Shown: positions 10,625-20,187 of the stretch, piece by piece
Position numbering within the stretch: the stretch's first letter is position 1
Layout: every line of letters starts with the position of its first letter
NCBI GenBank assembly: GCA_963971305.1
Contig: OZ020306.1
Location: 37,221,512 to 37,285,511, forward strand
Reading direction: 5' to 3'
DNA from: Arcuatula senhousia
Taxonomy: Eukaryota > Mollusca > Bivalvia > Mytilida > Mytilidae
Length of the DNA stretch: 64,000 nucleotides
Translations under genes and position numbers: made by a program
The notes under the pieces: generated by a model
The model's input: the letters and a program-made list of their open reading frames with translations, nothing else
What the model was told of the DNA's origin: nothing
Databases searched by the model: none

Positions 10625-11131
10625 GTGTGGCACGCCTGCTGGTATCATCAGAAACAATAATTCTTTCTTACTTCCACTATACTTTACAAATATAAGGATT
10701 TTCAGTTTCTCAGATCAAAAGGTGTTATGGAACTTAAACATTGCTAATATATGCAATAACAATAATCAAAGTCAATCAACAGATAAATCAAGGTCTAGGT
10801 CGAAGGATGGGGATGCAACTGTGCTAGGCTACTACTGGGGCTTATGTATACCAAGTTTCATCAACCTAGGACTTATTGTTCTTGAGATATGGAGGTGCTC
10901 GCAAAACCTTACCCTTGCTATTATATGTACGGAAATTGTCAGTTACTCAACCGGAAAATCAAGGTCCAGGTCTAACGATGGGGATGTAACAGTGCTTAGC
11001 TACTACTAGGGCATATGCATACCAAGTTTTATCAACATACGACCCATATTTCTTGAGATATGGATGTGCTCGCATAAAACCTGACCCAAAAAGTTAACGC
11101 ATATGTCCCGCTCTGCTTCGCAGACGAGACA
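10625..11131 (+). repeat. Dispersed repeat DR2 (two ~172-bp units plus terminal hairpin), forward
   Basis: Two tandem units carry AAATCAAGGTCTAGGTC, GGGGATGCAACTGTGCTA, CTACTACTGGGGC, CCAAGTTTCATCAACCTAGG and GAGATATGGAGGTGCTCGCA, spaced ~171 bp. The copy ends with the imperfect hairpin TGTCCCGCTCTGCTTCGCAG/ACGAGACA at 11,104-11,131. Reverse and forward copies flank the viral fragment at 11,804-12,255 and 18,700-18,985. The open frame 10,722-11,009 is a repeat artefact. Confidence 0.8.
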
Positions 11132-11145
11132 ATAAACTAAAAACT

Positions 11146-11342
11146 TACTGTGGTTTCATTATTTTTGGTGGGTATCAATTTTCGTGGTTTTCGTTGGGGC
11201 CTTGACCCACAAAATTTGATACCTAACGGAAAGGAAATTTAACATTTAACTGTATAATGCATAATTTTAGATTCCACGAACTGATAATTTTTTTATCTAA
11301 CCACGAAATTTGGTCCCCACGAAAATAAATGAATCCACAGTA
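11146..11342. mobile_element. 197-bp MITE with TACTGTGG ends
   Basis: The unit begins TACTGTGGTTTCATTATTTT and ends with the inverted form of TACTGTGGATTCATTTATTT, and inner CCACGAAA/TTTCGTGG blocks are also inverted. If the terminal TA is the duplicated target, it fits Tc1/mariner-type MITEs. Confidence 0.65.
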
Positions 11343-11439
11343 CTTAAAGATAAATATACCGTAAAACCTTTAATTTGCGATTAGCACAACCAGGTAAGGT
11401 CATATAAATTCAATGCTTTTATTGTGTGGTCTATCTTTT

Positions 11440-11495
11440 AAAGCAACGCAACGATTGATTTTCTCGCGAATTCGCGGGTTTTTCATAGTTATGTT
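11440..11495 (-). repeat. Dispersed element DR4, left-end portion in reverse
   Basis: GCAACGATTGATTTTC and TCGCGAATTCGCGGGTTTTT are the reverse complement of 57,825-57,862. Confidence 0.6.
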
Positions 11496-11712
11496 TAAAT
11501 AAATGAAGTAATACTAAATTCACCTGAATGTTGCTGAATTTTAGAAGTCTGATGACCTGTCATCTCAAAGCTAATCTTTTTCTTTCATGATTTGCCTCTG
11601 AATGACTATATATACTGTTAAAAGTATACATAACAACCAATTAACGACTGGTCAGAACAGGGTATGGTAAACAAAGTCTTCAGGTATAACAGGGTATGAT
11701 TTTCACAACTTG

Positions 11713-11734
11713 CTTCTTCTTCTTCTTCTTCTTC
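11713..11734 (+). repeat. (CTT)n microsatellite
   Basis: About seven CTT units in a row. Confidence 0.85.
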
Positions 11735-11803
11735 GTCCAATTAAGAACAGGCCATAGGCACAAGTATACCCTTAATCATACGTAGTAACCCTCTCCCTAT
11801 TTT

Positions 11804-12255
11804 TGTCTCGCCTGCGAAGCGGAGCGAGACATATGTGTTGCTTTAACAGGACAGGGTTAATTATTATGTTAAGGTTTTACGTACACAAACATGTATCTCA
11901 AACACTTTAAGTCCTAGATAGATGAAACTTGGTATGGAAATGCCCCAGTAGTAGCTAGCACAGTTGCATCCCCATCTTCTGACTTTGACTTGATTTTCCA
12001 GCTGAGTGAGTTTGACAATTTTCAATATATATAATAGCAATGTAATGGTTTTGCGAGCACCTCTATATCTCAAGAACTATATGTCCTAGGTTTGTGAAAC
12101 TTGGTATACATTTGCCTAAGTAGTAGCTTAGCACAGTTGCATCCCCATCTTGACTTTGACCTTGATTTTCCGGTTGAATGACTTTGACAATTTTCAATAC
12201 ATATAATAGCTTTTTTATAAAGTTTTACGAGCATCTATAAGTCCAAGGTTGATGA
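11804..12255 (-). repeat. Dispersed repeat DR2, reverse copy bounding the viral fragment on the left
   Basis: It starts with the hairpin TGTCTCGC-CTGCGAAGCGGA-GCGAGACA (11,804-11,831) and continues with two ~172-bp units in reverse (CACAGTTGCATCCCCATC at about 11,959 and 12,132). It breaks off at about 12,255 inside GTTGATGAAACTTT, where viral sequence begins. Confidence 0.8.
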
Positions 12256-13204
12256 AACTTTCCATGCTATAGAATTTCTTGCGGAATTCGGCAGCCTCTT
12301 TATAGACACTGGTCACCTTGCAGGGTAAAGAAGTCGGCATTGAAATTTCCGGCGGGATAGCGCTCCGCATTGAGGTTGACATGAATAGTTCGAAGACGGC
12401 TGCATTATACAACTGGTCATTTCCCCTGTCAGTCTGGAAGGCGATGCTGATCCATCGCGGTTTCTCACGACCGCTTTTAGTGGTCAGACACACTGCGTCA
12501 TGCGGAATCCACAATCGATTTTGGCCTTGCTCTAGATGGTCTTATAGAGCCGCAGCTTCTTTTTGTCGGAAGGGATGACGTGGGGTACGAACCACGAGAC
12601 CTTGCTCAAGACGACTTTAGCCACGTCGTTGACAGCGGTCGCTCTAAGATTGGAATTTGCGTCCGAATCGCGCACCAAAGAGATTTCATGCTTGAATCCG
12701 TAGACAATCTTATCATTGTCCTCGGCAAAGCGAAAGACGTGCTAAAGCAGGATGAAGAAGAAATGATATACCCGTGGCGTGCTGCAAATCCGGTGTTTTC
12801 TGCCTCGGCAGCCGCGGACGTATCTTTGCACCACAGTTGGTTAAGACCTTGCGAGTAGAAGGAATTGTAGTTGTAAGTCAGCATCCCGAGCATTGTGGTT
12901 GAGACGCCGGGGTCGTTCAGGTGCTAGATCTGCTGGCAGGAGAGCCGGTAACTGATGCTGAAGAGATTCATTACTCGGTTATGGACGAGCGATATCAGAT
13001 CACCATCATCATACGCGATACCATCATTCTTCTGGTCACCCTTCAATCAAAAGATAGCTCTCAGCGGTGTGGAGGAAGAGGTTCTGGGTTTCGATATTTA
13101 TACGTATCTCCGCAACGGCGTTATTCAGCTGAGCCCCGGCTTGAGGTTCGTATTCATGAATCGATACTAGTCAGTCCTTTGGTGATAGAAAGCATATCAA
13201 CCAT
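12240..13204 (-). pseudogene. Double-jelly-roll major capsid-like protein, frameshifted
   Basis: The likely start is the ATG at 13,204-13,202. Family landmarks follow in order on the minus strand. SITKGLTS lies near 13,180. HTAESYLLIEG lies near 13,060, followed by a frame change. SLVHNRVMNLFS (about 12,990) precedes an in-frame stop near 12,930. LTYNYNSFYSQGLNQLW leads to GFAARHGYI (12,880-12,770). After another shift come DNDKIVYGFKHEISL and KVSWFVPHV (12,730-12,590). GREKPRWISIAFQTDRGND (about 12,460) is followed by a last shift into the frame of NLNAERYP. I know this pattern from the double-jelly-roll proteins that accompany PolB in invertebrate Polinton-like elements. At least three frame changes and one stop break it. 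The 3' end is lost where the DR2 repeat begins. Confidence 0.75.
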
Positions 13205-13544
13205 AATATATTTTATTCATGGCGCCGTAGGAAGTCGTGGATGGTGGCGATGCTCCCGCCCGAGATAAGATTATTGAGTCGGGTTTGCTGCCAAGAGGTC
13301 CTATCAGACTTGGGTGGTGCTTTAGGAAGTTTTTCTTGCGAGGCATTCGATGGATGAAGATGTCCACCGCCTTGCTTGAACTTTTATCCATGCCTTTCAG
13401 TGCTGCATTTGAAGTAGCGCTCATGGCCTCGCTACACAACGTCTTTGCGGCGGAAGAGGTCAGCACTCGTCCTGCTAGATTGGCGATGGTATCTAATAGC
13501 CCACGTCCGCCGATGGCATATCTCCGGTGATAACCGTGATTCAC
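13197..13544 (-). CDS. Small Ala/Ser-rich ORF directly upstream of the capsid gene
   Basis: 115 codons, uninterrupted. The N-terminal half is rich in small residues (GLLDTIANLAGRVLTSSAAK) and the C-terminal half has a basic MPRKKNF patch. The stop overlaps the capsid start in ATGGTTGA, an 8-base overlap typical of compact viral gene pairs. By position it may be a minor virion or membrane protein of the Polinton-like element. I do not recognise a family. The open frame on the plus strand here (13,237-13,530) is its shadow. Confidence 0.45.
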   Translation of the reverse strand: MNHGYHRRYAIGGRGLLDTIANLAGRVLTSSAAKTLCSEAMSATSNAALKGMDKSSSKAVDIFIHRMPRKKNFLKHHPSLIGPLGSKPDSIILSRAGASPPSTTSYGAMNKIYYG

Positions 13545-13644
13545 TACTAAAAGAATCGTAAATTAATTTAGAGGGGCTTTCGATGCATTTTCTCGTTCTC
13601 ATCCCTGCTTACATAATTAGATTTTTTCATTGCGTCGAGGATGG

Positions 13645-13857
13645 TCACGATCCATTATTCCCAGCCTGGTAGGCGGCAGCACAAAGACGATCTAGCCATA
13701 GGTCGAAGCATTTGAGGAGGAAGTCGGTCTGCACCCAACTCCAAGTATTATTTTGCCTATAGATGTGCGAGATGATTTCCTTCCACTTGTGGCTTGTTCG
13801 ACCTGGGGGTCTGAGGAGAACAGAATTTCCTTGGTACATGGCATCTGACGCTTTCAA
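13645..13857 (-). pseudogene. Short ORF between PolB and capsid, unrecognised
   Basis: 71 codons including RPPGRTSHKWKEIISHIYRQ. It fills the gap between the PolB stop (13,958) and the Ala/Ser-rich ORF and is in the same direction, so it may be what is left of another viral gene. It has no recognised motif and could be chance. Confidence 0.25.
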
Positions 13858-14609
13858 GATATCGCCGTTATCTGCAAAGTCCTCGGCGTCATACGATTCG
13901 GGTGGGGCGTTTCTTGACCATGAACCCCCGAATTATGCTCATTTATCTAAGTCACCTCAGTCGCTGGCATGAGCGATTCGATAGTGTCCGTGGGCAAGGG
14001 TGCTGATGCCGTCTGGAAGGATGTGGCGCTCATCATCCTTGGCGGAGAGAGCGATCTTGCTTGTTGATCTTCTCGACGTAGATCTGATGGAGATGACTGC
14101 AAATGATGCTCATCTGTCGGTGGACTTCCTGCTGGGTGTCCAAGCATCGCTTGTAGTCTACGAAGGCGATGCTTAGCTCGATGACGGTTTTGGTGACTTC
14201 TTTCGTCTTCTTAGTGGTCTCAACGTCATCCACGTTGAAAGCATACAGATTTGCCCGGAATTCCACGAATTCGGCCATGGTCTTTCCGCCACACTCGTCC
14301 TTGAACATCCCGATGATCTACTTATTCATGCCTGTGAGGATGCAAGAGGGATGCTCGGCCTGGAAGAAATCATTGGTCTGAATATCATGGGCCAAGCTGT
14401 CTGTGTTGGTGAAGAGAAGCTGGGCCTTGCTATCGTACATCTTCCGCATGAATCCATAGTGGAAATCGTAATGAGAACCTTCAAAATGTCCAAGATGCAC
14501 GCTACCAGGTAAACGGGCTTATCGAACTTTAGCTTGGTCTTCTTCATGTGGACGGCTGCCAGATTCTCGGTGAAGATCACCCGACGATCGAAGTTCGGCT
14601 AAGCCATGA

Positions 14610-14732
14610 GTTTCAGGCACAGGCAATTGTCTCTATTAATTTGGGGTCACTATCCACGCCTACCCTCTGATATAGAGGGTAGGCGTGGATAGTGACCCCA
14701 AATTAATAGAGACAAGTGCCTGTGGTTTCAGG
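14610..14732. mobile_element. 107-bp near-perfect palindrome inserted in PolB, 8-bp target duplication
   Basis: GTTTCAGG is directly repeated at 14,610-14,617 and 14,725-14,732. The 107 bases between consist of two 51-base arms (14,618-14,668 and 14,674-14,724) that are reverse complements in 50 of 51 positions, around a 5-base loop GATAT. The ends read CACAGGCA. An 8-bp target duplication is typical of hAT-group transposons. The insert separates PolB codons that belong next to each other, so it arrived after the viral copy was in place. There is no coding capacity. Confidence 0.85.
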
Positions 14733-15781
14733 GCTTGATTCTCGGTGGTGACCAGTCTGACGTTGACGTGCTTCCTGATATTTTCAATGGTCTTGCCATG
14801 ACCAAATTATTTATAAGCTTGAAAAATCCTGCTCGAAGTCGGTCTTGGCCTTGGCACGGAGATTGGTATTTGAGTCGATATATTTCCTGTGCCATAGAGA
14901 TTGGCTGAATCTGATGTTACAATGGATACACCTTGTTACATCTTTAGATACGTTTTGAGATTTCGATAGTGGAGCGTATATCTTTCACGCTTGCCCAGAT
15001 GAGGCACGAGCTTGTGGACTTTGGTGATCTCCAAATGCGATGCGAGAGGCTAGTCATTGTCGGCGTCATGAAGATCCTGTTGGTATTCGAGATCACATTC
15101 TACCATGGCTCCATATTCGTTGTCGTGTGGATAATCGAGGATCTTGTCGATTTTACCCGGTTCCACCCCCCTCGAAGTCTCCTGTAGGGAGAGGCTGCGC
15201 CATAGCCCATCCGTAGAGATTATATGCATAGAGATAGGCCAGATACTAGGTGGACTGGGAGCGTTAGAAGCTATCCATGTAGGGGTCGAACATCATCAGC
15301 ATGTCCGGATCGAAGAGCAGCTCCAATCTCACCCTGGTGGTTTTGAGGGCGGCGTCGTAGGATAACCCGGGGGTGTTAAGTAGTGGGCGGGATGGAGTCC
15401 ATAGTGGGTCAGGCAGATATCCCTGAAATTCTCTTAGATGTCGGTCAGTAGCAGCGCGTCAGTTTCGAGATAGAGGTCGTGATAATCGCGTAGGATCTTG
15501 CACTCAAAGGTCTCCCAGAACCCCCGAATGTGTCCGTAATCCTTGTCGCTGAAATGTTCTCCAGAGAGTGTGCTGAAAAGGCTTCTTGGGTGGGAGCTGA
15601 GTCTCTTCTCGATTGGCGGGCCCATCCATATAATCGTAGGGAAATATCCCCTTCCGAATCATTAGCTCGTGGCAATCGCCGAATCTCGTCTTCACGGTCA
15701 CGAATTTGTCGTTGAGCATAAATCTGAACGAATCGGCGAATTTCATCTCCAGACCGTCCACCTGCTTGGAGAAGCTGATAT

Positions 15782-17002
15782 ATACTCTCTCAAAAAAGTT
15801 ACGCAACAAATAAAGATATTTAAAATACCATTGAAATAAAAACTATTGAATTTCAACTAAAAATTGTCGTACGAATGTGAAATTTTGCAGAATCGTTTAG
15901 GAATGATTAATATTACGTGTGATATAAACAAAATTTAAATTTACTAGCCAACAAAGGCGCAGCACCAACTGCAGTAATACCGACTAAATGATAAAATAAC
16001 GACTTCTCTCGGTTTCTGAAAAAAAAAACGTTGCATACGATCTTCTGGCTCCCACTTTCACACATATTGAAGCCTTTGCTCCCATACCCAACGTTTTTAA
16101 AAACATCGGGTGGCGCTAGCGCTTGCGCTTATCCGACTTTGAAAAATCATAGAAATTGATAGTCTTAGCTAACATCCAATAATTCTGGTAACCAATATTT
16201 GAAACGGTTACTTTTTTGGTTCCATAACCATGCAAAAATCTTCCTTTCTTTGATACCATCATTATTATAACGATAATCCCGTCTTAAGCGGTTAACATCA
16301 GTTTCAACATGAGGCGTGAATTTCCCCCGCACACGACATATCGCTTGAAGGAGTTTTGAACATGGGAATTCTCCTTTGATTATTCATCCAGAGTGATATC
16401 AGCACCAAAAACATTGTCGTGAACTAAAATACCAATTTTTACAAAGTAAGCATCTGCAAAACATTTTTACAAATGGCAAACAGTATGAGTAGGACGGTTC
16501 AGAGATTTTGAGAAATTGGGCGGAGTGTAGTGCATCAAGAGTCAAATGGGTACATGAGAATCCTTACCAATAACATAACAAACGTGAAACACAAGACATT
16601 TTTGATCTTATGAAAAATCGTGTATATATTGATTAAATTGGATCTGCGCATGCGCCAACGCCTAATTGCACAATCACAAACCACGGAAAGAAAGCACAAA
16701 CTTGTGGGTTATAATAATCTGATATTGAAATCTTGTGCGGAACGTTCTTTTTGCATATGGGGATGGTAGTTTGAGTACTGTCTTGCAAACAAACTACATG
16801 ACATAATTCTGATAAGCATGCGCACTCGATTTGTCGACATTTTATAAAAAAATTAGCAATTAAAGAAAAAAATGTTCCCTCTACAATTGCCAAGTAAAAT
16901 TTCATAATGATATTGCAACAACTGATGATATAAAACTCGACTTTTGCTTGCTATGTTATTTCAAAATTTTTGCATGTTGCGTTTCTTTTTTAAGAGAGTA
17001 TA
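15782..17002. mobile_element. Tc1/mariner-like insert in PolB, 1,217 bp, TA target
   Basis: TA is duplicated at 15,782-15,783 and 17,001-17,002. The ends are inverted: TACTCTCTCAAAAAAGTTAC at the left and, from the right, TACTCTCTTAAAAAAGAAAC; the match continues into GCAAC. PolB coding sequence breaks off at one edge and resumes in register at the other, so the boundaries are certain. Length and TA target fit Tc1/mariner, but no DDE/D transposase is recognisable inside; the 90-codon frame at 16,633-16,905 (-) looks like no known family. Confidence 0.8.
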
Positions 17003-18699
17003 CTTTTTATTGGTATTGGGGATGCAGTTGATCCTACCCTCAGTACGTCCAAGCTCATTGACGAACGAAGATGTGGGCGTCGTACCCGCTCAAATTGTGG
17101 AAGCTTCGGAAGCTGGAAATCCAGATTGCACTCATGTCTGGTTGTATGCTGCGCTGTGATAATTTCTGGTGAGATAATCGTGATCCCTGACCTTATCCCC
17201 TCCCAAGGCATCCCCTCAGATGTGGAAATGCGTGATTGCTTCGAAATTCGGCTTATCGTCGTCTTTTATCTCCATGGACTTATTCGCCTTGTAAATTTTT
17301 GCGATTGTCCGAACTTCTTCCTCTACGCAATGCATGAATTTATTGGCCACATCCTACCCGCAGTAGACGACCGGATCTTCGTATACGTAGTCGCCGTGAG
17401 CGTACCGGTATTTTATGTGGTAGCAGAATCCCGAGGGATGCTGAACTTGGTAGGCATTCGTGTACGAGTGGGTTTTATCCGGCTGGCAGGTGTCGAGCTT
17501 CTCCGTGAAGTACTAGAATTCTGCGTAGATGGCGAAGGGAACTCTCATCATCTTCCTGTGGTTATGGAAGGTTATTGTGGCTCCTTTTTCCGGCATCTAG
17601 ATTCTGACCGTCTCTTTCTTTCTGCATTACTCCATATGCTCGTCGAGGATGTGCTGCTTGGAAAAGTGGGAGAGGCATCTGCGCAGAAGAAGAGCTCGTG
17701 ACCATGCTCTGAGATTTGGGAGCTCAAGAGTCGTGAGAGGCTCTTGATCAAGCAGTAATGCTGAATATCTTTGCGAGTCAGAAAGAGGAGATCTACATGA
17801 ATGGGACCCGTATTCTAAGATATCTTGAGGGAGTAACCTGGAGATCCTTTTCTCAATACTCACTCTTCTTTACGCCACCGAAGCCATAGACGTTGATGTT
17901 GATGGTGGGATTCTGTCTCTTGAATTTATCGATCGCCTTGAGCGAGACTTGGAAGCCAATGCCTTCGACTTTTAGCTCATCCTCCCATTTCTTGTACTGA
18001 ATACACGGTTGGTAGATTTCTGACCGACTTTTTCATGACGAGGAGCGGACAGAACCGCCCACTGGAAGCAGCGTTTATCCTCATTTTTTCACGTTTACGA
18101 TCGCCTTCTTTTTCGCAAGTGCTGGTGGAGTCGGAATCGAGGACCCCGACCCCCTTGTGAGGCTTGAATTGGTTGAGGTGTATTTCTAGCTTCTTGCAGC
18201 GACCGAACGTCCACCCGCTCCCATTGCGCTTCTACTTTGTCATACTTTTCTCGATCTTCCCCACCATGAAGGCGATTTCCAATTCAAGAGGATGACTGTG
18301 TCAGGGTAGTTAGGGCTGATCGAAAGTATGGGTGGAGTTGATATTTTCCCCAGTCGAGGGGTTAGTCCTCACCATCTCTGCTAGAATCACCAAGATCACC
18401 TTCAATCCCTTCTTCTGGGCAAATCTATCTGTGATGGTTGTGATAACGGTGCTCCGACTTACCTTCAGAAAAGTTGTCACGTCGTACTGCTTTGCGGGCT
18501 CGATGGCGACCGTGCCAAAAAGCCATCCAGAGCTTCCTGCCTATCGGTGACCTTGATTTCCCCTTCGAGTGATGCGCTTGTGATGCTGTCTTCCTCCTGC
18601 TGGAGCAGATCCTCTCTCTTGAGCCGGGAGTAATTGGTGAGGTCGCTATTCTTGGCTAGTGCTTTGAGCTGCTTTTTGCTGAAGACTTCTTGTTCAAAA

Positions 18700-18985
18700 G
18701 ATTTGGATGCAACTGTGCTAAGCTACTACTGGGGCATATGCATACAAAGTTTCATCAACCTAGACCTAACCTATAGTTCTTTAGATATGGAGGCGCTCAT
18801 GAAACCTTTCCCAAAAAGTTAACGCCGCCGCTGTTGCCGCTGGTAAAGTAAGACTTGCGATCCACCAATTCTCCGGTATGACTGATTCGTTTTTGTCATT
18901 TTCTCTGGACTATGAGATTGATCATTCAAGTTCGGTTATTACCTTTATTCATGTCTCACTCTGCTTCGCAGGCAAGCCCAATATA
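18700..18985 (+). repeat. Dispersed repeat DR2, forward copy bounding the viral fragment on the right, with retroelement piece
   Basis: GGATGCAACTGTGCTAAGCT, GCATACAAAGTTTCATCAAC and GATATGGAGGCGCTCATGAA match the copies at 10.6 and 11.8 kb. The copy ends in a degraded hairpin TGTCTCACTCTGCTTCGCAG at about 18,952. Between them, 18,845-18,945 is the reverse complement of 61,708-61,808. Confidence 0.75.
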
Positions 18986-20040
18986 GAAAAATCAAAGAAT
19001 CTAGTTCTTCCTGCATATATGACCTAATAAGCACTACTCCTTAAGACAGTTTTCCTTTTTCCTTGTTTTTCTCTCGTAGTTTATAGAACAATCTTGTAAA
19101 TGATAAATGATTTGCTGTGCTGTTTTATTTGTCGATAAAGCTTAAATACTTTTTCACCGTTGTCGATTCCATCACCAGACTACTAGTATCTCGCGATATC
19201 AAATTATATCCTTACTGGTGCCGTTCTAGTAAAATGTGATATGAAATATGGAAGAGAATATTTTGCACAGAAGTTAACTGCTTTTATAAATAATGGTGAC
19301 TTGTCGCTAAAATGCTTAATCCACGCTACGACAAGACTTGTGTTACGGTACCTCATCAATATTCCCTACGCACGTCTGTATCGGCAGAAAATATCAGTAA
19401 ATTATGACGACTTGTTGAATACAATGAAATCGGAAACGAAAGTGAAGCGTCAAACGTTGCGACATTTGATGGAGCCGTCATGATGTTACGTATTCTTTAC
19501 TGTTATAAAATTAAAATATTGGAATGCAAATATTACCCAATAAAAGAACTAGTTCATAGTATTTAGTGCATTTCGATACATTTGTATATATAATGGGGTT
19601 CAATTTTATTACATGGACAATTTTTAATAAACTTTTATTAACTCTTAATAGGGCACTTTAAATTTATAAGACATCAAATTGTAGAGTCTTTTTATTAAAC
19701 TCAGTGTGGAAGCCCTGTTGTTTTCGCGTTGCTTATCTGTCTGCCTGTCCACGTTTTTATACACTAAAACTTGAATAGACCTGAAAATTAGGTACCATAA
19801 ACGCAGGTATAAACGGTTAATTTGGATATGCTATATATCGATATTTCAAGGAGTAAACTCTCATCAGTAGCATTTTAATCAAAACATTGGAAGGTCAAAT
19901 TAAAAAATTGTTGAAAACGAAAAGTACTCAAAACCAAAACGTTCGAACAAGGAAGCCAAATCCAGCACCGAGGATATTCGGTGCTGAATAACTTAATCAA
20001 ACTTAAATTTAATATGAGATAGGCATTGCCTAAACTTTAA
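18986..20040. other. No gene recognised
   Basis: An 81-codon frame (19,241-19,483, +) begins MKYGREYFAQKLTAFINNGD and has no recognised relatives. A perfect 9-bp stem CAGCACCGA-GGATAT-TCGGTGCTG lies at 19,963-19,986, just beyond the 3' end of the LINE. Nothing else stands out. Confidence 0.4.
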
Positions 20041-20187
20041 CTTCAACTAGGATACTCGTCTAAATCCATACTAGACATTTACAACGAGGGCAATGATGTT
20101 CGTGAAAAGAAAGGTGCGGTTCCAAATAGAAAAATAAATTGGTGATTAAAATCAAACATGTATAAACACTGTACAAGGAACGGGTCG

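Larger units (their letters stand above)
13958..18690 (-). pseudogene. Protein-primed family B DNA polymerase with SAP-like head, disrupted
   Basis: From the 5' end: an SAP/LEM-like stretch FSKKQLKALAKNSDLTNYSR (about 18,670-18,620); NGSGWTFGR (18,220); VEGIGFQVSLK (17,960); the exonuclease I region FAIYAEF followed by a stop (17,540); KVRDH (17,190); the YPYDYMD exonuclease III region (15,640); and DYHDLYLETDALLLTDI (15,470). Then come motif A ending NLYGWAMAQPLP (15,220), LEYQQDLHDADND (15,080), the motif B region GKTIENIRK (14,790), motif C TNTDSL (14,410), FKDECGGK (14,300) and the C-terminus GHYRIAHASD. Without its two insertions the gene would span about 3.4 kb, normal for this family. 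Motif A has Tyr and motif C has Asn where the catalytic Asp is expected, and several stops and frame changes are present. It is dead, but one continuous gene is recognisable. Confidence 0.85.
12256..18695 (-). mobile_element. Decayed Polinton/adintovirus-like element (PolB, small ORFs, double-jelly-roll capsid)
   Basis: All recognisable coding traces are on the minus strand in the order PolB, one or two small ORFs, capsid. Base composition is visibly more GC-rich than the surroundings. Frameshifts, stops and two insertions show it is inactive. The gene set, with an SAP-headed protein-primed PolB and a double-jelly-roll capsid, is that of Polinton-like viruses/adintoviruses, which occur as integrated copies in many invertebrate genomes. 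No integrase, FtsK-type ATPase or protease trace was found, so it is a fragment. It sits between inverted DR2 copies. Confidence 0.8.

Noticed and set aside
12580..12858. Plus-strand frame of 93 codons
   Set aside because: It is the antisense shadow of the capsid-like pseudogene.
17126..17701. 192-codon plus-strand open frame
   Set aside because: It is antisense to the PolB pseudogene N-terminal region, whose minus-strand motifs are recognisable; the plus-strand product has no motif.
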